Numbered from the stretch's first letter, positions 34,904-43,861 are shown. The stretch is 64,000 nucleotides of DNA from Pseudomonas muyukensis (GCF_019139535.1 NZ_CP077073.1:4740501-4804500); one strand, 5' to 3'. Numbers and translations: made by a program. Notes: generated from the letters alone by a model not told the origin.

Positions 34904-35884
34904 TCAACCCAAATCGAAGGTATTGAGCAGCGTCTCACACTTTCGCCACTGTGCCGGAGTCTGCCCGACGTGTGTTTTGAAAAGCCGTACGAAGAAACTC
35001 ACATTTTCGTAGCCAACCTCATAAGCAATTGCCTTGACCGAGAGACTGTTGGCCAGCAGTAGTTTCTTGGCCCTGTCAATTCGTACCTTCTGCACGTAAA
35101 GGTTGGGCGAAAGCCGGGTGGCCTGCTGAAAGCGGCGCTTCAGGGTGCGTTCGGCTAGGGCGACTTCGTGCCCCATACGCTCGATAGTAATAGCCTCGGC
35201 ATGGTGCGAGTCAATCCAGTTTTGCAGCCTAAGAATCACTTCGTCACAGTGGTTACGATGACCTGGAAGGATAGGGTTGAGCTGGGCGGGCGCCGAAACC
35301 AGTAGATGGGTAGCGCACAGCTGTGCGAACTGATCACCACGATCCAGGGCCAGAATCTCCAGGAGCGCATCGAAACTGCCGTTTAGTGTCCCCGTGCTCC
35401 AGATACTGCCCGCCTGAAGAAAGGACTGCTGAGGGACGAATTGGCAGGTTGGATATCGCTTCTTCATCTGGCGAACATAAGCCCAGTGAGTAGCCAGCAG
35501 TCGATGATCGGCAAGACCAGCTTCCGCGAGAAAGCAGACTCCAGTGGTCATTGCCAACAGGCGAGCACCGCCTCTTTCGCGAGCGGTCAGCCAAGCGAGC
35601 ATGTCCGGCTCTGGAGTAAAGCCTGCGACAAGGCGGGCACCTTCAACCGGTGGAATGATCAGCAGATCATGTCCGCCTGTCTGCGTGATCGCGGCATCGG
35701 GCCGGATCAGGTGGCCACTAGCCGCACGGACCTGCGCTCCGTCTGAGGAAAGCACTTCGACCGCGTAGGTTTGTGCCAGGCCCAGATGCTGCTCGAGTAA
35801 GGCAACGATGCGGAAGAAATCTGCCGCAGCGAAAACGCCCATGCCCCAGCATCCATCGTAGGACAGGATTGCAACTTTTTTCAT
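34904..35884 (-). CDS. GlxA-type transcriptional regulator (DJ-1/PfpI domain plus AraC HTH)
   Basis: A 326-residue regulator. Residues ~1-185 form a class I glutamine amidotransferase-like sensor (MKKVAILSYDGCWGMGVFAAADFFRI...TTGVCFLAEAGLADHRLLATHWA, with the Cys of the nucleophile elbow in TGVCFLAEAGL). Residues ~225-320 form an AraC HTH pair (ITIERMGHEVALAERTLKRRFQQATRLSPNLYVQKVRIDRAKKLL, VGYENVSFFVRLFKTHVGQTPAQWRK). Relatives control catabolism of quaternary amines and arginine. It is divergent from the thioesterase-hydrolase pair across 115 bp and is their likely regulator. Confidence 0.9.
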   Translation of the reverse strand: MKKVAILSYDGCWGMGVFAAADFFRIVALLEQHLGLAQTYAVEVLSSDGAQVRAASGHLIRPDAAITQTGGHDLLIIPPVEGARLVAGFTPEPDMLAWLTARERGGARLLAMTTGVCFLAEAGLADHRLLATHWAYVRQMKKRYPTCQFVPQQSFLQAGSIWSTGTLNGSFDALLEILALDRGDQFAQLCATHLLVSAPAQLNPILPGHRNHCDEVILRLQNWIDSHHAEAITIERMGHEVALAERTLKRRFQQATRLSPNLYVQKVRIDRAKKLLLANSLSVKAIAYEVGYENVSFFVRLFKTHVGQTPAQWRKCETLLNTFDLG

Positions 35885-35999
35885 GGGCTGTATGGCCTGA
35901 TCGGACTATCGATAATCCCTTTAGAACACCGATTTCGTTTTACCTGAAGAATACTCTGCTTAGCAATCGGACAGACGCCGCCAGACGGTAGGAGACAAG

Positions 36000-36383
36000 A
36001 TGCAAGCAAATAGCACCGGTGAACTGGATCTTTTCGCCGAGCTTCTCGGGGTGGAGACTATGCACAGCAGCTTCGAACGTTCAGCCTGTCGGATACATAT
36101 TGCCGAGCAGCACCGTAATGCATTGGGCGGCATCCACGGCGGGCTCATTTTCTCCCTGGCTGATATGGCGTTTGCCGCAGCTTGTAATGCGGGCTCTGCG
36201 GTGTACATCGGCCTGCAGGCCGAGGTTCGCTACATGAGCAAAGCGCAAGGGAATGTGCTGATCGCTACTGCAACGCTGATGGGCGCATCCAAAAAGATTG
36301 CCCATTATCAGGTTCTGGTGACGGACAAACGGGACACCCAAATCGCCCTGTTCAGTGCCTCAGCTTATCGCCTCAGCGAGTAG
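36000..36383 (+). CDS. PaaI family hotdog thioesterase
   Basis: A 127-residue single hotdog-fold acyl-CoA thioesterase. The catalytic region is HRNALGGIHGGLIFSLADMAFAAACNAGSAVYIGLQAEVRYMSKAQGNVLIATATL, which has the HGG-x(6)-D motif and following Asn/Asp-type residues of PaaI enzymes. GTAGGAGAC gives a good ribosome-binding site. It lies 13 bp before the hydrolase gene, so they form an operon under the divergent GlxA-type regulator. The acyl group is unknown; no CoA ligase is present in the element. Confidence 0.88.
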   Translation: MQANSTGELDLFAELLGVETMHSSFERSACRIHIAEQHRNALGGIHGGLIFSLADMAFAAACNAGSAVYIGLQAEVRYMSKAQGNVLIATATLMGASKKIAHYQVLVTDKRDTQIALFSASAYRLSE

Positions 36384-36396
36384 TGGAGGATAGCCA

Positions 36397-37182
36397 ATGC
36401 AGGAACTCTCTACTCGCCATCATTGGGTCGAAACTGAAAAGGGTCGACTCTTTGCACAAAGCTGGGATCCAAGTGCGGAATGTGGCATTCCCATCGTCCT
36501 CCTGCATGACTCGCTGGGTTGTGTGGCATTGTGGCGAGACTTCCCCGCGCGCCTGGCTCAAGCCAGTGGGCGACGAGTGATTGCGTACGACCGCTTGGGC
36601 TTTGGGCGCTCGTCGGCTTATCCGGGGAAGCTGCCGCCGAGTTTTATCGAAGATGAAGCTCACGGTGGTTTTCGCGCCCTTTGCCAGCAACTCAGCCTCA
36701 ACCAGTTCGCCTTGTTCGGCCACAGTGTCGGTGGCGGCATGGCGGTCGGCTGTGCGGCAGCATATGCAGAGTCCTGTCGAAGGCTCATCACCGAGTCTGC
36801 GCAAGCCTTCGCGGATACCACGACGCTAAAAGAGATTCGTGTTGCCGGGCGACAATTCGCAATGCCTGGGCAGTTGGAGCGGCTCCGGCGCTATCACGGC
36901 GAGAAATCCGAATGGGTGCTTAGCGCCTGGGTCGACACCTGGTTGTCGAATGCCTTCAGCCAGTGGAGCCTCAATGAGCTTCTTGCCAAGGTCAAATGCC
37001 CGCTGCTTGCTCTGCACGGCGACCATGACGAGTACGGTTCACGGCAGCATCCTGAGCGCATCTGCGCTTTGGTATCCGGCCCAAGTGAGCTGCAGATTTT
37101 GCATGATTGCGGGCACGTCCCCCATCGAGAACATACGGAAACAGTGCTGGCAGCCATCACATGGTTTCTCGCTCTCAGATAA
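36397..37182 (+). CDS. Alpha/beta hydrolase
   Basis: A 261-residue single-domain hydrolase. The oxyanion region IVLLHDSLGCVALWRDFPARLAQASGRRVIAYDRLGFGRSS is followed by the nucleophile elbow FGHSVGGGMAVG (Ser ~112), the acid in LLALHGDHDEYGS and the base in LHDCGHVPHREHTE. GGAGG precedes the ATG. The fold covers esterases, lactonases and C-C hydrolases; the partner thioesterase suggests ester or thioester chemistry on one substrate, but this is inference. Confidence 0.9.
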   Translation: MQELSTRHHWVETEKGRLFAQSWDPSAECGIPIVLLHDSLGCVALWRDFPARLAQASGRRVIAYDRLGFGRSSAYPGKLPPSFIEDEAHGGFRALCQQLSLNQFALFGHSVGGGMAVGCAAAYAESCRRLITESAQAFADTTTLKEIRVAGRQFAMPGQLERLRRYHGEKSEWVLSAWVDTWLSNAFSQWSLNELLAKVKCPLLALHGDHDEYGSRQHPERICALVSGPSELQILHDCGHVPHREHTETVLAAITWFLALR

Positions 37183-37389
37183 TGTCGCGTTGGGTTCTAC
37201 CCCGCTAATAAGGCATTGTCTCGCCAGAAAACGGGGGGAGTTCTGCCAGGGGAGGTGAGCCCGGCTTTGACGCGAAGCTTTCCGTTTTCGAGGATGTTGC
37301 AGCTAACCAGAAGAACGAAGCCAGACATAAAATCTGTGGGAGCGTGCTTTTCGCTTGTTGGAAACAGATAGTAGCAAGTGCCAACTCAG

Positions 37390-37450
37390 TGTCTGCTATG
37401 GGTCGAAAGCAGTCATTCGCAACGGGCTACTTTCGACCCATGGCGGTCAT
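37390..37450. repeat. Hairpin repeat, copy 1
   Basis: Arms CTATGGGTCGAAAGCAG and CTACTTTCGACCCATGG around ~14 bases. A related, inverted copy lies at 38349-38407, and the two bracket the small gene pair 37496-38292. The rest of the 37183-37495 gap shows no gene. Confidence 0.75.
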
Positions 37451-37495
37451 AGCAGCAAGCTTGGCCAAGTCTTCAGAAAGCTTAGCTATCCCAGC

Positions 37496-37945
37496 CTAGT
37501 CGCTGCTACTGCCCATCAAAATCCATCTTTTCCCACCCTGCTGAATATCGAAAGCGAAGTCCCAGAACACTGGGTATGCCGGATGGCCCTTGGTTAGCCA
37601 AAATGAAGTTAGGGGGCTGGCCTGGTCTAGGCGCACATGCGTGAACAGGTCCTCAAGAAGACTCAGGATTTCGGAGCGTTTTGCATCCAAATCCAGTGGG
37701 CCGTAACCCCCATCCCCGGCGTGCAGCAGTTGCTCGGTAACCTCACTGCGAGCCTCGCTTGCGGTCACGCAGGATTGCCCGCCGATGATCACTTCGTTAC
37801 CGGTGGAAAAAGCGAGTTGCTCTTCAAGCGTCCTATCCAGGTCAAAGGGCCCATAGATGTTGACCCAGACCGAATAGTTAAAACCCTCCAAGAGATGCTC
37901 AAGCCTGAGGATTTCGTTTGCACGTAAATCTTGGGTGATACGCAT
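37496..37945 (-). CDS. Unassigned 149-residue protein, immunity-protein-like
   Basis: The start at 37945 (MRITQDLRANEILRLEHLLEGFNYSVWVNIYGPF) has AAAGGAG upstream; the longer frame to 38098 lacks one. The protein is acidic, soluble and without signal peptide or membrane segment. The C-terminus HPAYPVFWDFAFDIQQGGKRWILMGSSSD recalls small single-domain immunity or orphan cargo proteins, but I do not recognise a named family. It lies 104 bp after the DUF7660-like gene in the same direction. Confidence 0.65.
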   Translation of the reverse strand: MRITQDLRANEILRLEHLLEGFNYSVWVNIYGPFDLDRTLEEQLAFSTGNEVIIGGQSCVTASEARSEVTEQLLHAGDGGYGPLDLDAKRSEILSLLEDLFTHVRLDQASPLTSFWLTKGHPAYPVFWDFAFDIQQGGKRWILMGSSSD

Positions 37946-38049
37946 ACTGGCTCCTTTAATCAAGGCTTTGAAGCCTACCAGAGAGCTTTCAAGGCGTTCT
38001 GGCGATAGATCACTCGCAAACACACAACAGAAGCCGAATTGCTCTTCAC

Positions 38050-38292
38050 TTACTCGTAAATTTTTCCGCAGTAAAGAAATGTAGCGAACTGCGCCCACGG
38101 GTTGGAAGGTGAAAGCCCTTGGCGGATACCAAATTCACTGACTTCGGCCCAAGCTATTGCAGCATCCAGGAAGGCTTCAACGCTGGTATTCTCCCAATCG
38201 TTGCTTGCGCGTTTATCAGCCGCTAGGGCGTGGACGAAAGCCAAGAAGGTCGTCGCGTCCATGACCTCGGCCAATTGTTCATGAAGGTCCAC
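38050..38292 (-). CDS. DUF7660-like small protein
   Basis: An 80-residue protein with a GTG start and GGGAG upstream. The pattern LAEVMDATTFLAFVHALAADKRASNDWENTSVEAFLDAAIAWAEVSEFG...NPWAQFATFLYCGKIYE resembles the small DUF7660 proteins that occur as orphan, immunity-like genes in variable regions. No toxin gene adjoins it. Function unknown. Confidence 0.7.
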   Translation of the reverse strand: MDLHEQLAEVMDATTFLAFVHALAADKRASNDWENTSVEAFLDAAIAWAEVSEFGIRQGLSPSNPWAQFATFLYCGKIYE

Positions 38293-38348
38293 GAGTTTCT
38301 CCCTCGCTAAGGTATACGCAGGTAGGCATTGTCTTTCAGATTATGAAT

Positions 38349-38407
38349 GGCCGCTAAGGGTCGATAGCGGTCACTCACGAGTGGCTGCTTTCGACCCATA
38401 GCGGACA
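38349..38407. repeat. Hairpin repeat, copy 2 (inverted relative to copy 1)
   Basis: CCGCTAAGGGTCGATAGCGG and CTGCTTTCGACCCATAGCGG arms, with inner GTCACTC/GAGTGGC. It shares the GGGTCGAAAGC core with 37390-37450. Confidence 0.75.
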
Positions 38408-38510
38408 CTGATCCAAAGCGCTGTTGGCTTGCCCAATTTCTCTCACTTGAAACGAATCCTGTAGGAGTGGATAACCCTACACCCACACGTCCCGGTCAAT
38501 ACACGCAGTT

Positions 38511-38529
38511 GAGAATTGTTAGCAATAAA
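38511..38529 (+). promoter_or_regulatory. Candidate Fur box upstream of the ECF sigma gene
   Basis: GAGAATTGTTAGCAATAAA matches the Fur consensus at about 11 of 19 positions and lies 48 bp before the sigma factor start, where a promoter is expected. Fur control is usual for FecI-type genes. Confidence 0.5.
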
Positions 38530-38576
38530 TGATACCTTGCTGCCAATTCCCCGCCGCCGCGCAGGACGCTTGGTGA

Positions 38577-39077
38577 ATGCCGCAAGATCGCGATCATCTG
38601 ATATCGACATTCCTGGACAACCGTGAAGCGCTCAAAGCCTACCTGGTGCGTCACTTCGGAAGTACGACCATCGCTGATGACCTGACCCAGGAAACCTGGC
38701 TGCGTGTGGCCAGCCGCAAGATAGGCGAGCGTATCGGCAACCCGCGGGCCTATATCTTCCGTATTGCCCGCAATCTCGGCATGGATATCCGCCGTCGTGA
38801 AGCCCTGGGCATCGAGGTGCAGGCCGACCCGGTGGTGGTCGAGATGATCCCGGACTGTAAATGCGACCCGGCGCGCAAGACCGAATCGAGCCGCGAGTTG
38901 CAACAGGTGATGCAGGTGATCGCCGAATTGCCGCCGCGCTGCCGCGAAGTCTTCATCCTGTGCCGTATCGATGGGCTAGATCACCAGCAGGTTGCCGAGC
39001 GCCTGGGCATTTCCAAAAGCACTGTAGTTTCTCAGATGGTCAAGGCTATGCAGCGCATCGAGAAAGCAATGTCATGA
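38577..39077 (+). CDS. FecI-like ECF sigma factor
   Basis: A 166-residue iron-starvation ECF sigma factor. Region 2 reads LKAYLVRHFGSTTIADDLTQETWLRVASRKIGERIGNPRAYIFRIARNLGMDIRRRE; region 4 reads IAELPPRCREVFILCRIDGLDHQQVAERLGISKSTVVSQMVKAMQRIEKAM. It would direct transcription of the receptor gene downstream when the FecR partner signals ligand arrival. First gene of a sigma/anti-sigma/receptor cassette, 49 bp before the FecR-like gene, with a Fur-like site upstream. Confidence 0.92.
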   Translation: MPQDRDHLISTFLDNREALKAYLVRHFGSTTIADDLTQETWLRVASRKIGERIGNPRAYIFRIARNLGMDIRRREALGIEVQADPVVVEMIPDCKCDPARKTESSRELQQVMQVIAELPPRCREVFILCRIDGLDHQQVAERLGISKSTVVSQMVKAMQRIEKAMS

Positions 39078-39126
39078 AAGTGTGGTTACACTGCGTGCGT
39101 TTTCACTGTCGCCTGCCTGCGCTTGC

Positions 39127-40068
39127 ATGATGAACGAACACGACTCCCACACCCCCTTGGACCAGGCGCTTGAATGGTGCGTGCGCCTGCAGGATGCGGG
39201 GGCGACACCGGCCGAGCATGAGGCATTCGCGCAGTGGCTTGCCGCCGACCCCAGCCACTCGGTTGCCTGGCAGCGCGCCAGCCAGGTGTGGCGTGCGGCA
39301 GGGATGGCGGGCCACGCCCAAATTGCCACCAACCGCGCCTTGCGCAAGCGCATCTCCAGGCGCACGTCCATAGGATTGGCAAGCGCCGCTGCGGTGCTGA
39401 TGGCCGCCACAGTATTCGCCCTTTCGCCGGCGCGCTGGGCAGATTACCGCACCGACGTGGCCCAGGTACGCAGTTGGACGCTGGAAGACGGTTCTACCGT
39501 ACAACTGGCTCCGCAAACCGCACTGAGCGTGAATTTCAGCGCAGGTGAGCGTCGCCTGCATCTGTACCAGGGTGAAGCCTGGTTCAAAGTGGCGGCCAAC
39601 CCGGCGCGGCCTTTCATCGTCGAAGCCGCAGGTGGCAATGTGCGCGCTTTGGGTACTGCGTTTGACATACAAGTGCTGGACGGCGGCGCGAACGTGACCG
39701 TGACCGAGCACAGCGTGCGGGTCAGCCGTGCGGGGCAGCAGGCCGAGGCTGGAGAGGGTCAGGCTCTGCATTTCGACGCGCAGGGCATTGGCGCATTAAG
39801 GCATGTCGATACCGGCCAACAGTTGGCCTGGCGTGAGCAACGCCTGGTATTCCGCGATGAGCCATTGACGCAGGTGTTGCAGCGTCTGCAATCGTATTCC
39901 CGCGCGCACTTGCTGCTGACAGACAATAGCCTCGCTCAGTTGCGGGTCACGGCAGCGATGCAAGCTCAAGAAGCCGATGCGGCGTTGCAGAGCTTGCAGG
40001 TTATCCTGCCGATTCGTGTCACCGCGGTGGGCCCGTGGTTGACTTTGGTACGCCCAGTACAGCGCTGA
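39127..40068 (+). CDS. FecR-like anti-sigma/sigma regulator
   Basis: A 313-residue membrane regulator. The N-terminal cytoplasmic DUF4880 region (LDQALEWCVRLQDAGATPAEHEAFAQWLAADPSHSVAWQRASQVWRA) binds the sigma factor; one transmembrane helix lies at about residues 78-96 (IGLASAAAVLMAATVFALS); the periplasmic FecR domain follows (VRSWTLEDGSTVQLAPQTALSVNF...GEAWFKVAANPARPFIVEAAGGNVRALGTAFDIQ) and a C-terminal DUF4974/STN-like part. ATG codons at 39127 and 39130 are both possible starts. Confidence 0.9.
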   Translation: MMNEHDSHTPLDQALEWCVRLQDAGATPAEHEAFAQWLAADPSHSVAWQRASQVWRAAGMAGHAQIATNRALRKRISRRTSIGLASAAAVLMAATVFALSPARWADYRTDVAQVRSWTLEDGSTVQLAPQTALSVNFSAGERRLHLYQGEAWFKVAANPARPFIVEAAGGNVRALGTAFDIQVLDGGANVTVTEHSVRVSRAGQQAEAGEGQALHFDAQGIGALRHVDTGQQLAWREQRLVFRDEPLTQVLQRLQSYSRAHLLLTDNSLAQLRVTAAMQAQEADAALQSLQVILPIRVTAVGPWLTLVRPVQR

Positions 40069-40181
40069 TTGAAAAAACTAAAAATCCGCGTCGTTGTGTT
40101 TGGCCGGTGGCACGTCATTAGTCTTGATCGCAAACGCGAATGAGTTGCGAATACTGCCATCAGGACGGACTGGAAATTCGA

Positions 40182-42599
40182 ATGCCCACCCCTAACACCC
40201 CCTTCAAGCCATTGCTGCTGGTCAGCGCCTTGAGCTGCGTTTGCACGTTCGCCGCTATGCCGCAGGCACACGCGGCCGGCGCCGTGCAGGCGCAAACCCG
40301 CACCTACAGCATTGCCGCCCAGCCGCTGGAAAGCGCGATTGCGCAATGGTCGGCCAGCAGCGGCATCCAGCTGTTCGCCGACGGCGCATTGACCCGCGGC
40401 AAGACCAGCAACACCGTAAACGGCCAGTACACGGCCAGCGTTGCGCTGCAACAATTGCTGGCCGGCACTGGCCTGGGTTTCGTCATGGCCAATGGCAAAC
40501 GCGCCTATCTGCAGCAACGCAGCGACAACGAAACGGCGGTGCAGTTAGGCGCGACCACCATTGAGGGGCAAGGCCTGGGCATGACCAGCGAGCACACCGG
40601 GTCGTACACCACCGGGGCTATGCAGACGGCGACCAAGTTGCCGACCTCGCTGCGCGAAACCCCGCAATCGGTGACAGTGCTGACCCGCCAGCGCATGGAC
40701 GATCAGAACTTGCAGAAGCTTGAGGACATTGCCACCTACACGCCAGGCCTGACCCTGCGCAAGACAGGTGGCGAGCGCCCCGAGTTCTATTCGCGTGGGT
40801 CCGCCATCGACAACATCATGATCGATGGCCTGCCCGTGGCCTATGACAGTGATACCCTCGGTACCTCGATGCTAGCCATGTACGACCATGTGGAAGTGGT
40901 ACGGGGTGCCTCGGGCTTGATGGTGGGGGCTGGCAACCCCTCTGGCACACTCAACCTGATACGCAAGCGCCCGACACTGACGCCGCAGTTGTCCCTTACC
41001 GGCAGCGCGGGGCGGTGGGACGACTATCGGGGGGAGGTCGATATCAGCAATAAGTTGAACGACAGCGGCACCCTGCGTGGCCGTTTCGTCGGCGCCTATC
41101 AGGACCGCAACAGTTTCGTCGACGCCTATGGCAATACGCGGCAGCTGTTCTATGGCATCACCGAATATGATCTGGACCCGGCCACTACCCTCACCCTTGG
41201 CGCCTGGTACAATCGCGAAGACAACCCCGGCGCTGATTGGAACGGGCTGCCTACCCACCCCGACGGCAGCTTTTTCGACTTTTCACGGTCGACGCGCACG
41301 GCGCCAAACTGGACGTACTGGAACAAGAAGAACAGCAGTGCATTCGCCGAGGTCGAGCACCGCTTCGACAATGACTGGAAGCTGCGCCTGAACGCCACCT
41401 GGCTGCGCGGCGACATGGACATGCTCGGCGGCAGCCTTTACACCGACGAGAACAATGCCTACCACCTGAACATCGGTCGCTACACCTACCAGCACACCCA
41501 GAAGAGCCTGGACACCTACGCTTCTGGTCCTTTCAGCTTGTTTGGCGCTACCCATGAACTGGTCGTCGGTGCCAGTTGGCGGCGCGACGAAACCAATGAT
41601 GGCCCTGGCGGCCCGGGCATTGGCTCGGATGTGATCGTCGACCCGCAGCACTTTGAACCGGGTGCCTATCCCAAGCCTGATATAGACAACAACTGGTCGC
41701 GTACCGGGCATGAAGAACAATCGAGTACCTATGCCACGGTGCGTTTCAATCTGCGTGACGACCTGCGGCTGATTCTCGGCTCGCGTCTGGATTGGTACGA
41801 ATACGAGCAGCTTACCCATTCAGGGGGATACAGCTTCGGTGACGATTACAAGGCTACCCGGGAACTCACACCCTACGCCGGCGTAATCTACGACTTGAAC
41901 GACACTTACTCGGTGTACGCGAGCTGGACGCGGATCTTCAAGCCACAGGCTGCACAAAGCGCCAGCGGCAGCTTGCTGGATCCGATCACCGGCACTAACT
42001 ATGAAGCCGGCCTCAAGGGTGAGTACTTCGGTGGCGCGCTGAACGCCAGCGCGGCGGTATTCCAGCTTGTGCAGGAAAACCTCGCCAAATCCTTGCCGTC
42101 CGCTCAATGTGCCCCTGGCGTCAGCGCCTGCTATGAGGCCAGTGGCGAAGTGCGAACCCGCGGTGTGGACTTGGAGGTGGGCGGAGAGCTGGCGCCTGGT
42201 TGGCAGCTGTCTGCTGGCTACACTTACGCAGCAGCGGAGTACACCAAGTCCACAGGCTCGGCAGAGAAGGGTGAGCGTTTCGACAGCGAGACACCCTACA
42301 ACCTGTTCAAGGTATTCACCACCTACCGACTACCCGGTGAGCTCGAGCGTTGGACGGTGGGTGGTGGCTGGCGTACGCAGAGCAGCGCGTACACCGGCTT
42401 TGGGGTGAAACAGGGGGGCTATAGCGTAAGCGACTTCATGATCGCGTATCGGCCATCGCCCGCGTGGCAATTGCAGGCCAACCTGAACAATGCCTTCGAC
42501 AAACACTATTACCAAAACATCAGCAACAGCTGGGGGGCCAACAGCTTCGGCGATCCGCGCAACCTGATGCTGACCGTGCGTTACACGCCTGTTTTTTGA
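40182..42599 (+). CDS. TonB-dependent siderophore receptor with STN signalling domain
   Basis: An 805-residue outer-membrane receptor. A signal peptide (to about AMPQAHAAGA, residue ~32) precedes the periplasmic STN domain (TYSIAAQPLESAIAQWSASSGIQLFADGALTRGKTSNTVNGQYTASVALQQLLAGTGLGF), the plug (LPTSLRETPQSVTVLTRQRMDDQNLQKLEDIATYTPGLTLRK...YSRGSAIDNIMIDGLP) and the barrel, ending in the assembly signal LMLTVRYTPVF. The STN domain means it signals to the FecR-like partner. The plug/barrel layout (FpvA/FoxA-like) suggests a hydroxamate or xenosiderophore ligand; the exact ligand cannot be read. No siderophore synthesis genes are present. Confidence 0.93.
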   Translation: MPTPNTPFKPLLLVSALSCVCTFAAMPQAHAAGAVQAQTRTYSIAAQPLESAIAQWSASSGIQLFADGALTRGKTSNTVNGQYTASVALQQLLAGTGLGFVMANGKRAYLQQRSDNETAVQLGATTIEGQGLGMTSEHTGSYTTGAMQTATKLPTSLRETPQSVTVLTRQRMDDQNLQKLEDIATYTPGLTLRKTGGERPEFYSRGSAIDNIMIDGLPVAYDSDTLGTSMLAMYDHVEVVRGASGLMVGAGNPSGTLNLIRKRPTLTPQLSLTGSAGRWDDYRGEVDISNKLNDSGTLRGRFVGAYQDRNSFVDAYGNTRQLFYGITEYDLDPATTLTLGAWYNREDNPGADWNGLPTHPDGSFFDFSRSTRTAPNWTYWNKKNSSAFAEVEHRFDNDWKLRLNATWLRGDMDMLGGSLYTDENNAYHLNIGRYTYQHTQKSLDTYASGPFSLFGATHELVVGASWRRDETNDGPGGPGIGSDVIVDPQHFEPGAYPKPDIDNNWSRTGHEEQSSTYATVRFNLRDDLRLILGSRLDWYEYEQLTHSGGYSFGDDYKATRELTPYAGVIYDLNDTYSVYASWTRIFKPQAAQSASGSLLDPITGTNYEAGLKGEYFGGALNASAAVFQLVQENLAKSLPSAQCAPGVSACYEASGEVRTRGVDLEVGGELAPGWQLSAGYTYAAAEYTKSTGSAEKGERFDSETPYNLFKVFTTYRLPGELERWTVGGGWRTQSSAYTGFGVKQGGYSVSDFMIAYRPSPAWQLQANLNNAFDKHYYQNISNSWGANSFGDPRNLMLTVRYTPVF

Positions 42600-43065
42600 T
42601 GTAGGCGTGCCAACCGGCAAGACATCGCAAATGAGCGGACTCAACCCGAAGCTGTCGATGAGCCCAACAGCAATTGCTAAATGGAGCGCAGGCCTCACTG
42701 GCAACTACGGGTCGCAAGCGGTCAGTCATGAATCAAAGCCGCCACCTCAGGTGGTCCCATGCTACAACTCCTGACGCGTCACATCACGCTTGAGTCGTCG
42801 CTCAGCCGCCCGTTTTGTGAAATGCGATTTTTTTTAATTTCGCGGGTGTGTAAAAACGGCTGGGCGATCGGTGGGGAAGGTCAAAAGCTGTAGAGATTTA
42901 CCCTACCCCCCCCTATTTGGCATTTTTTGACAACTTTTCGGCACACGATCGCATCGAAACTGGCTTCGCGCCGCTACTGGACTTGAGCGGTCTTTCCAGC
43001 GATGACAGCCAATTTTAACGGCCTGAAAATGTCGGAATCGCCTGCTTAATCGCAGCTTTTTCCGC
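42600..43065. other. Intergenic region after the receptor gene
   Basis: About 470 bp, AT-richer, with several short homopolymer runs (near 42829 and 42900). No supported ORF or RNA gene. Confidence 0.4.
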
Positions 43066-43089
43066 AAAAAAAGCCCGCGCAAGGCGGGC
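43066..43089 (-). terminator. Rho-independent terminator of pagL
   Basis: On the minus strand, GCCCGC ... GCGGGC closes a short stem followed by seven T residues, 20 bp after the pagL stop. Confidence 0.85.
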
Positions 43090-43108
43090 AAAGAAGGGGG
43101 TTGCTCGG

Positions 43109-43617
43109 TTAAATCTGGTGGCTGTAGAACAGCGAGTAGGATTCGATACCGTCGTTCGGCTGCTTGATTCCAGCATTGGAATAGTGAAGAGCGCGGATGC
43201 CCACCTTCTGAGCTTCACCGATTTTCAAACCCACCCCGAGCCGGTCCTCGAAGTTGAAGGCAGAACCAAACTCTTGGTCACCTGCGGATGTGCCGGAGAA
43301 CACGGCCACACCAATGCCCGCCTCAATGAATGGCTTCACGTTGCCGCTGCCAAATTCGTACACAAAGACCGGAGCAAAAGACAGCGAGTGCGCGCCGCCA
43401 GAAGCATCGCCCGCGCCCCAGTAGGTGTAGCCGCATCCCAATAGCCGGTGAGGCGCCCAGTGCTCGACTCGAACCAGCTCTTATCCCAGTTAAAGCCAAG
43501 GCCTACGCGAGCAGTAAGACCGCCTTGGCTCGTCGCACCAATGGCACCAGAGAGCTCAGCAGCGCTAGCTGATACTGCAAAAAGGGACAGCATCGCCGCA
43601 GCGATGAATGATTTCAT
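43109..43617 (-). pseudogene. pagL: Lipid A 3-O-deacylase, frameshifted
   Basis: PagL is an outer-membrane barrel that removes the 3-O acyl chain from lipid A. The signal peptide and first strands are in one frame (MKSFIAAAMLSLFAVSASAAELSGAIGATSQGGLTARVGLGFNWDKSWFESSTGRLTGYWDA), the rest in the next (GYTYWGAGDASGGAHSLSFAPVFVYEFGSGNVKPFIEAGIGVAVFSG...HYSNAGIKQPNDGIESYSLFYSHQI), including the catalytic HYSNAGI His-Ser. One base is missing around 43430-43435, where GYWDA-GYTYW should be continuous. It is a pseudogene unless this is a sequencing error. Confidence 0.88.
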
Positions 43618-43861
43618 GATCACGGTCTTCCATGGTTATTTTGTTTAGCTAGCAATCAGAAGCAAAGTGACATCAAAACGTTCAACACCTTGAAACATTT
43701 TTTCGACGGGCCTGCCAGCAAGCTTGTCGATGTGGTTTCTCCTGGCTGCCTCACCGCTTGATTTCTTGAATTTGTATCCTCCCTTGGGATGGATCCTGAA
43801 CACCGCCACAGCCCGCGTCGGCACTGACGTTGGCGGGCGATGGCGGGGTTTCCTGTCTCGG

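Noticed and set aside
42519..42729. 69-codon minus-strand frame overlapping the receptor 3' end
   Set aside because: No start signal, Cys-rich random composition, antisense to the end of the receptor gene.
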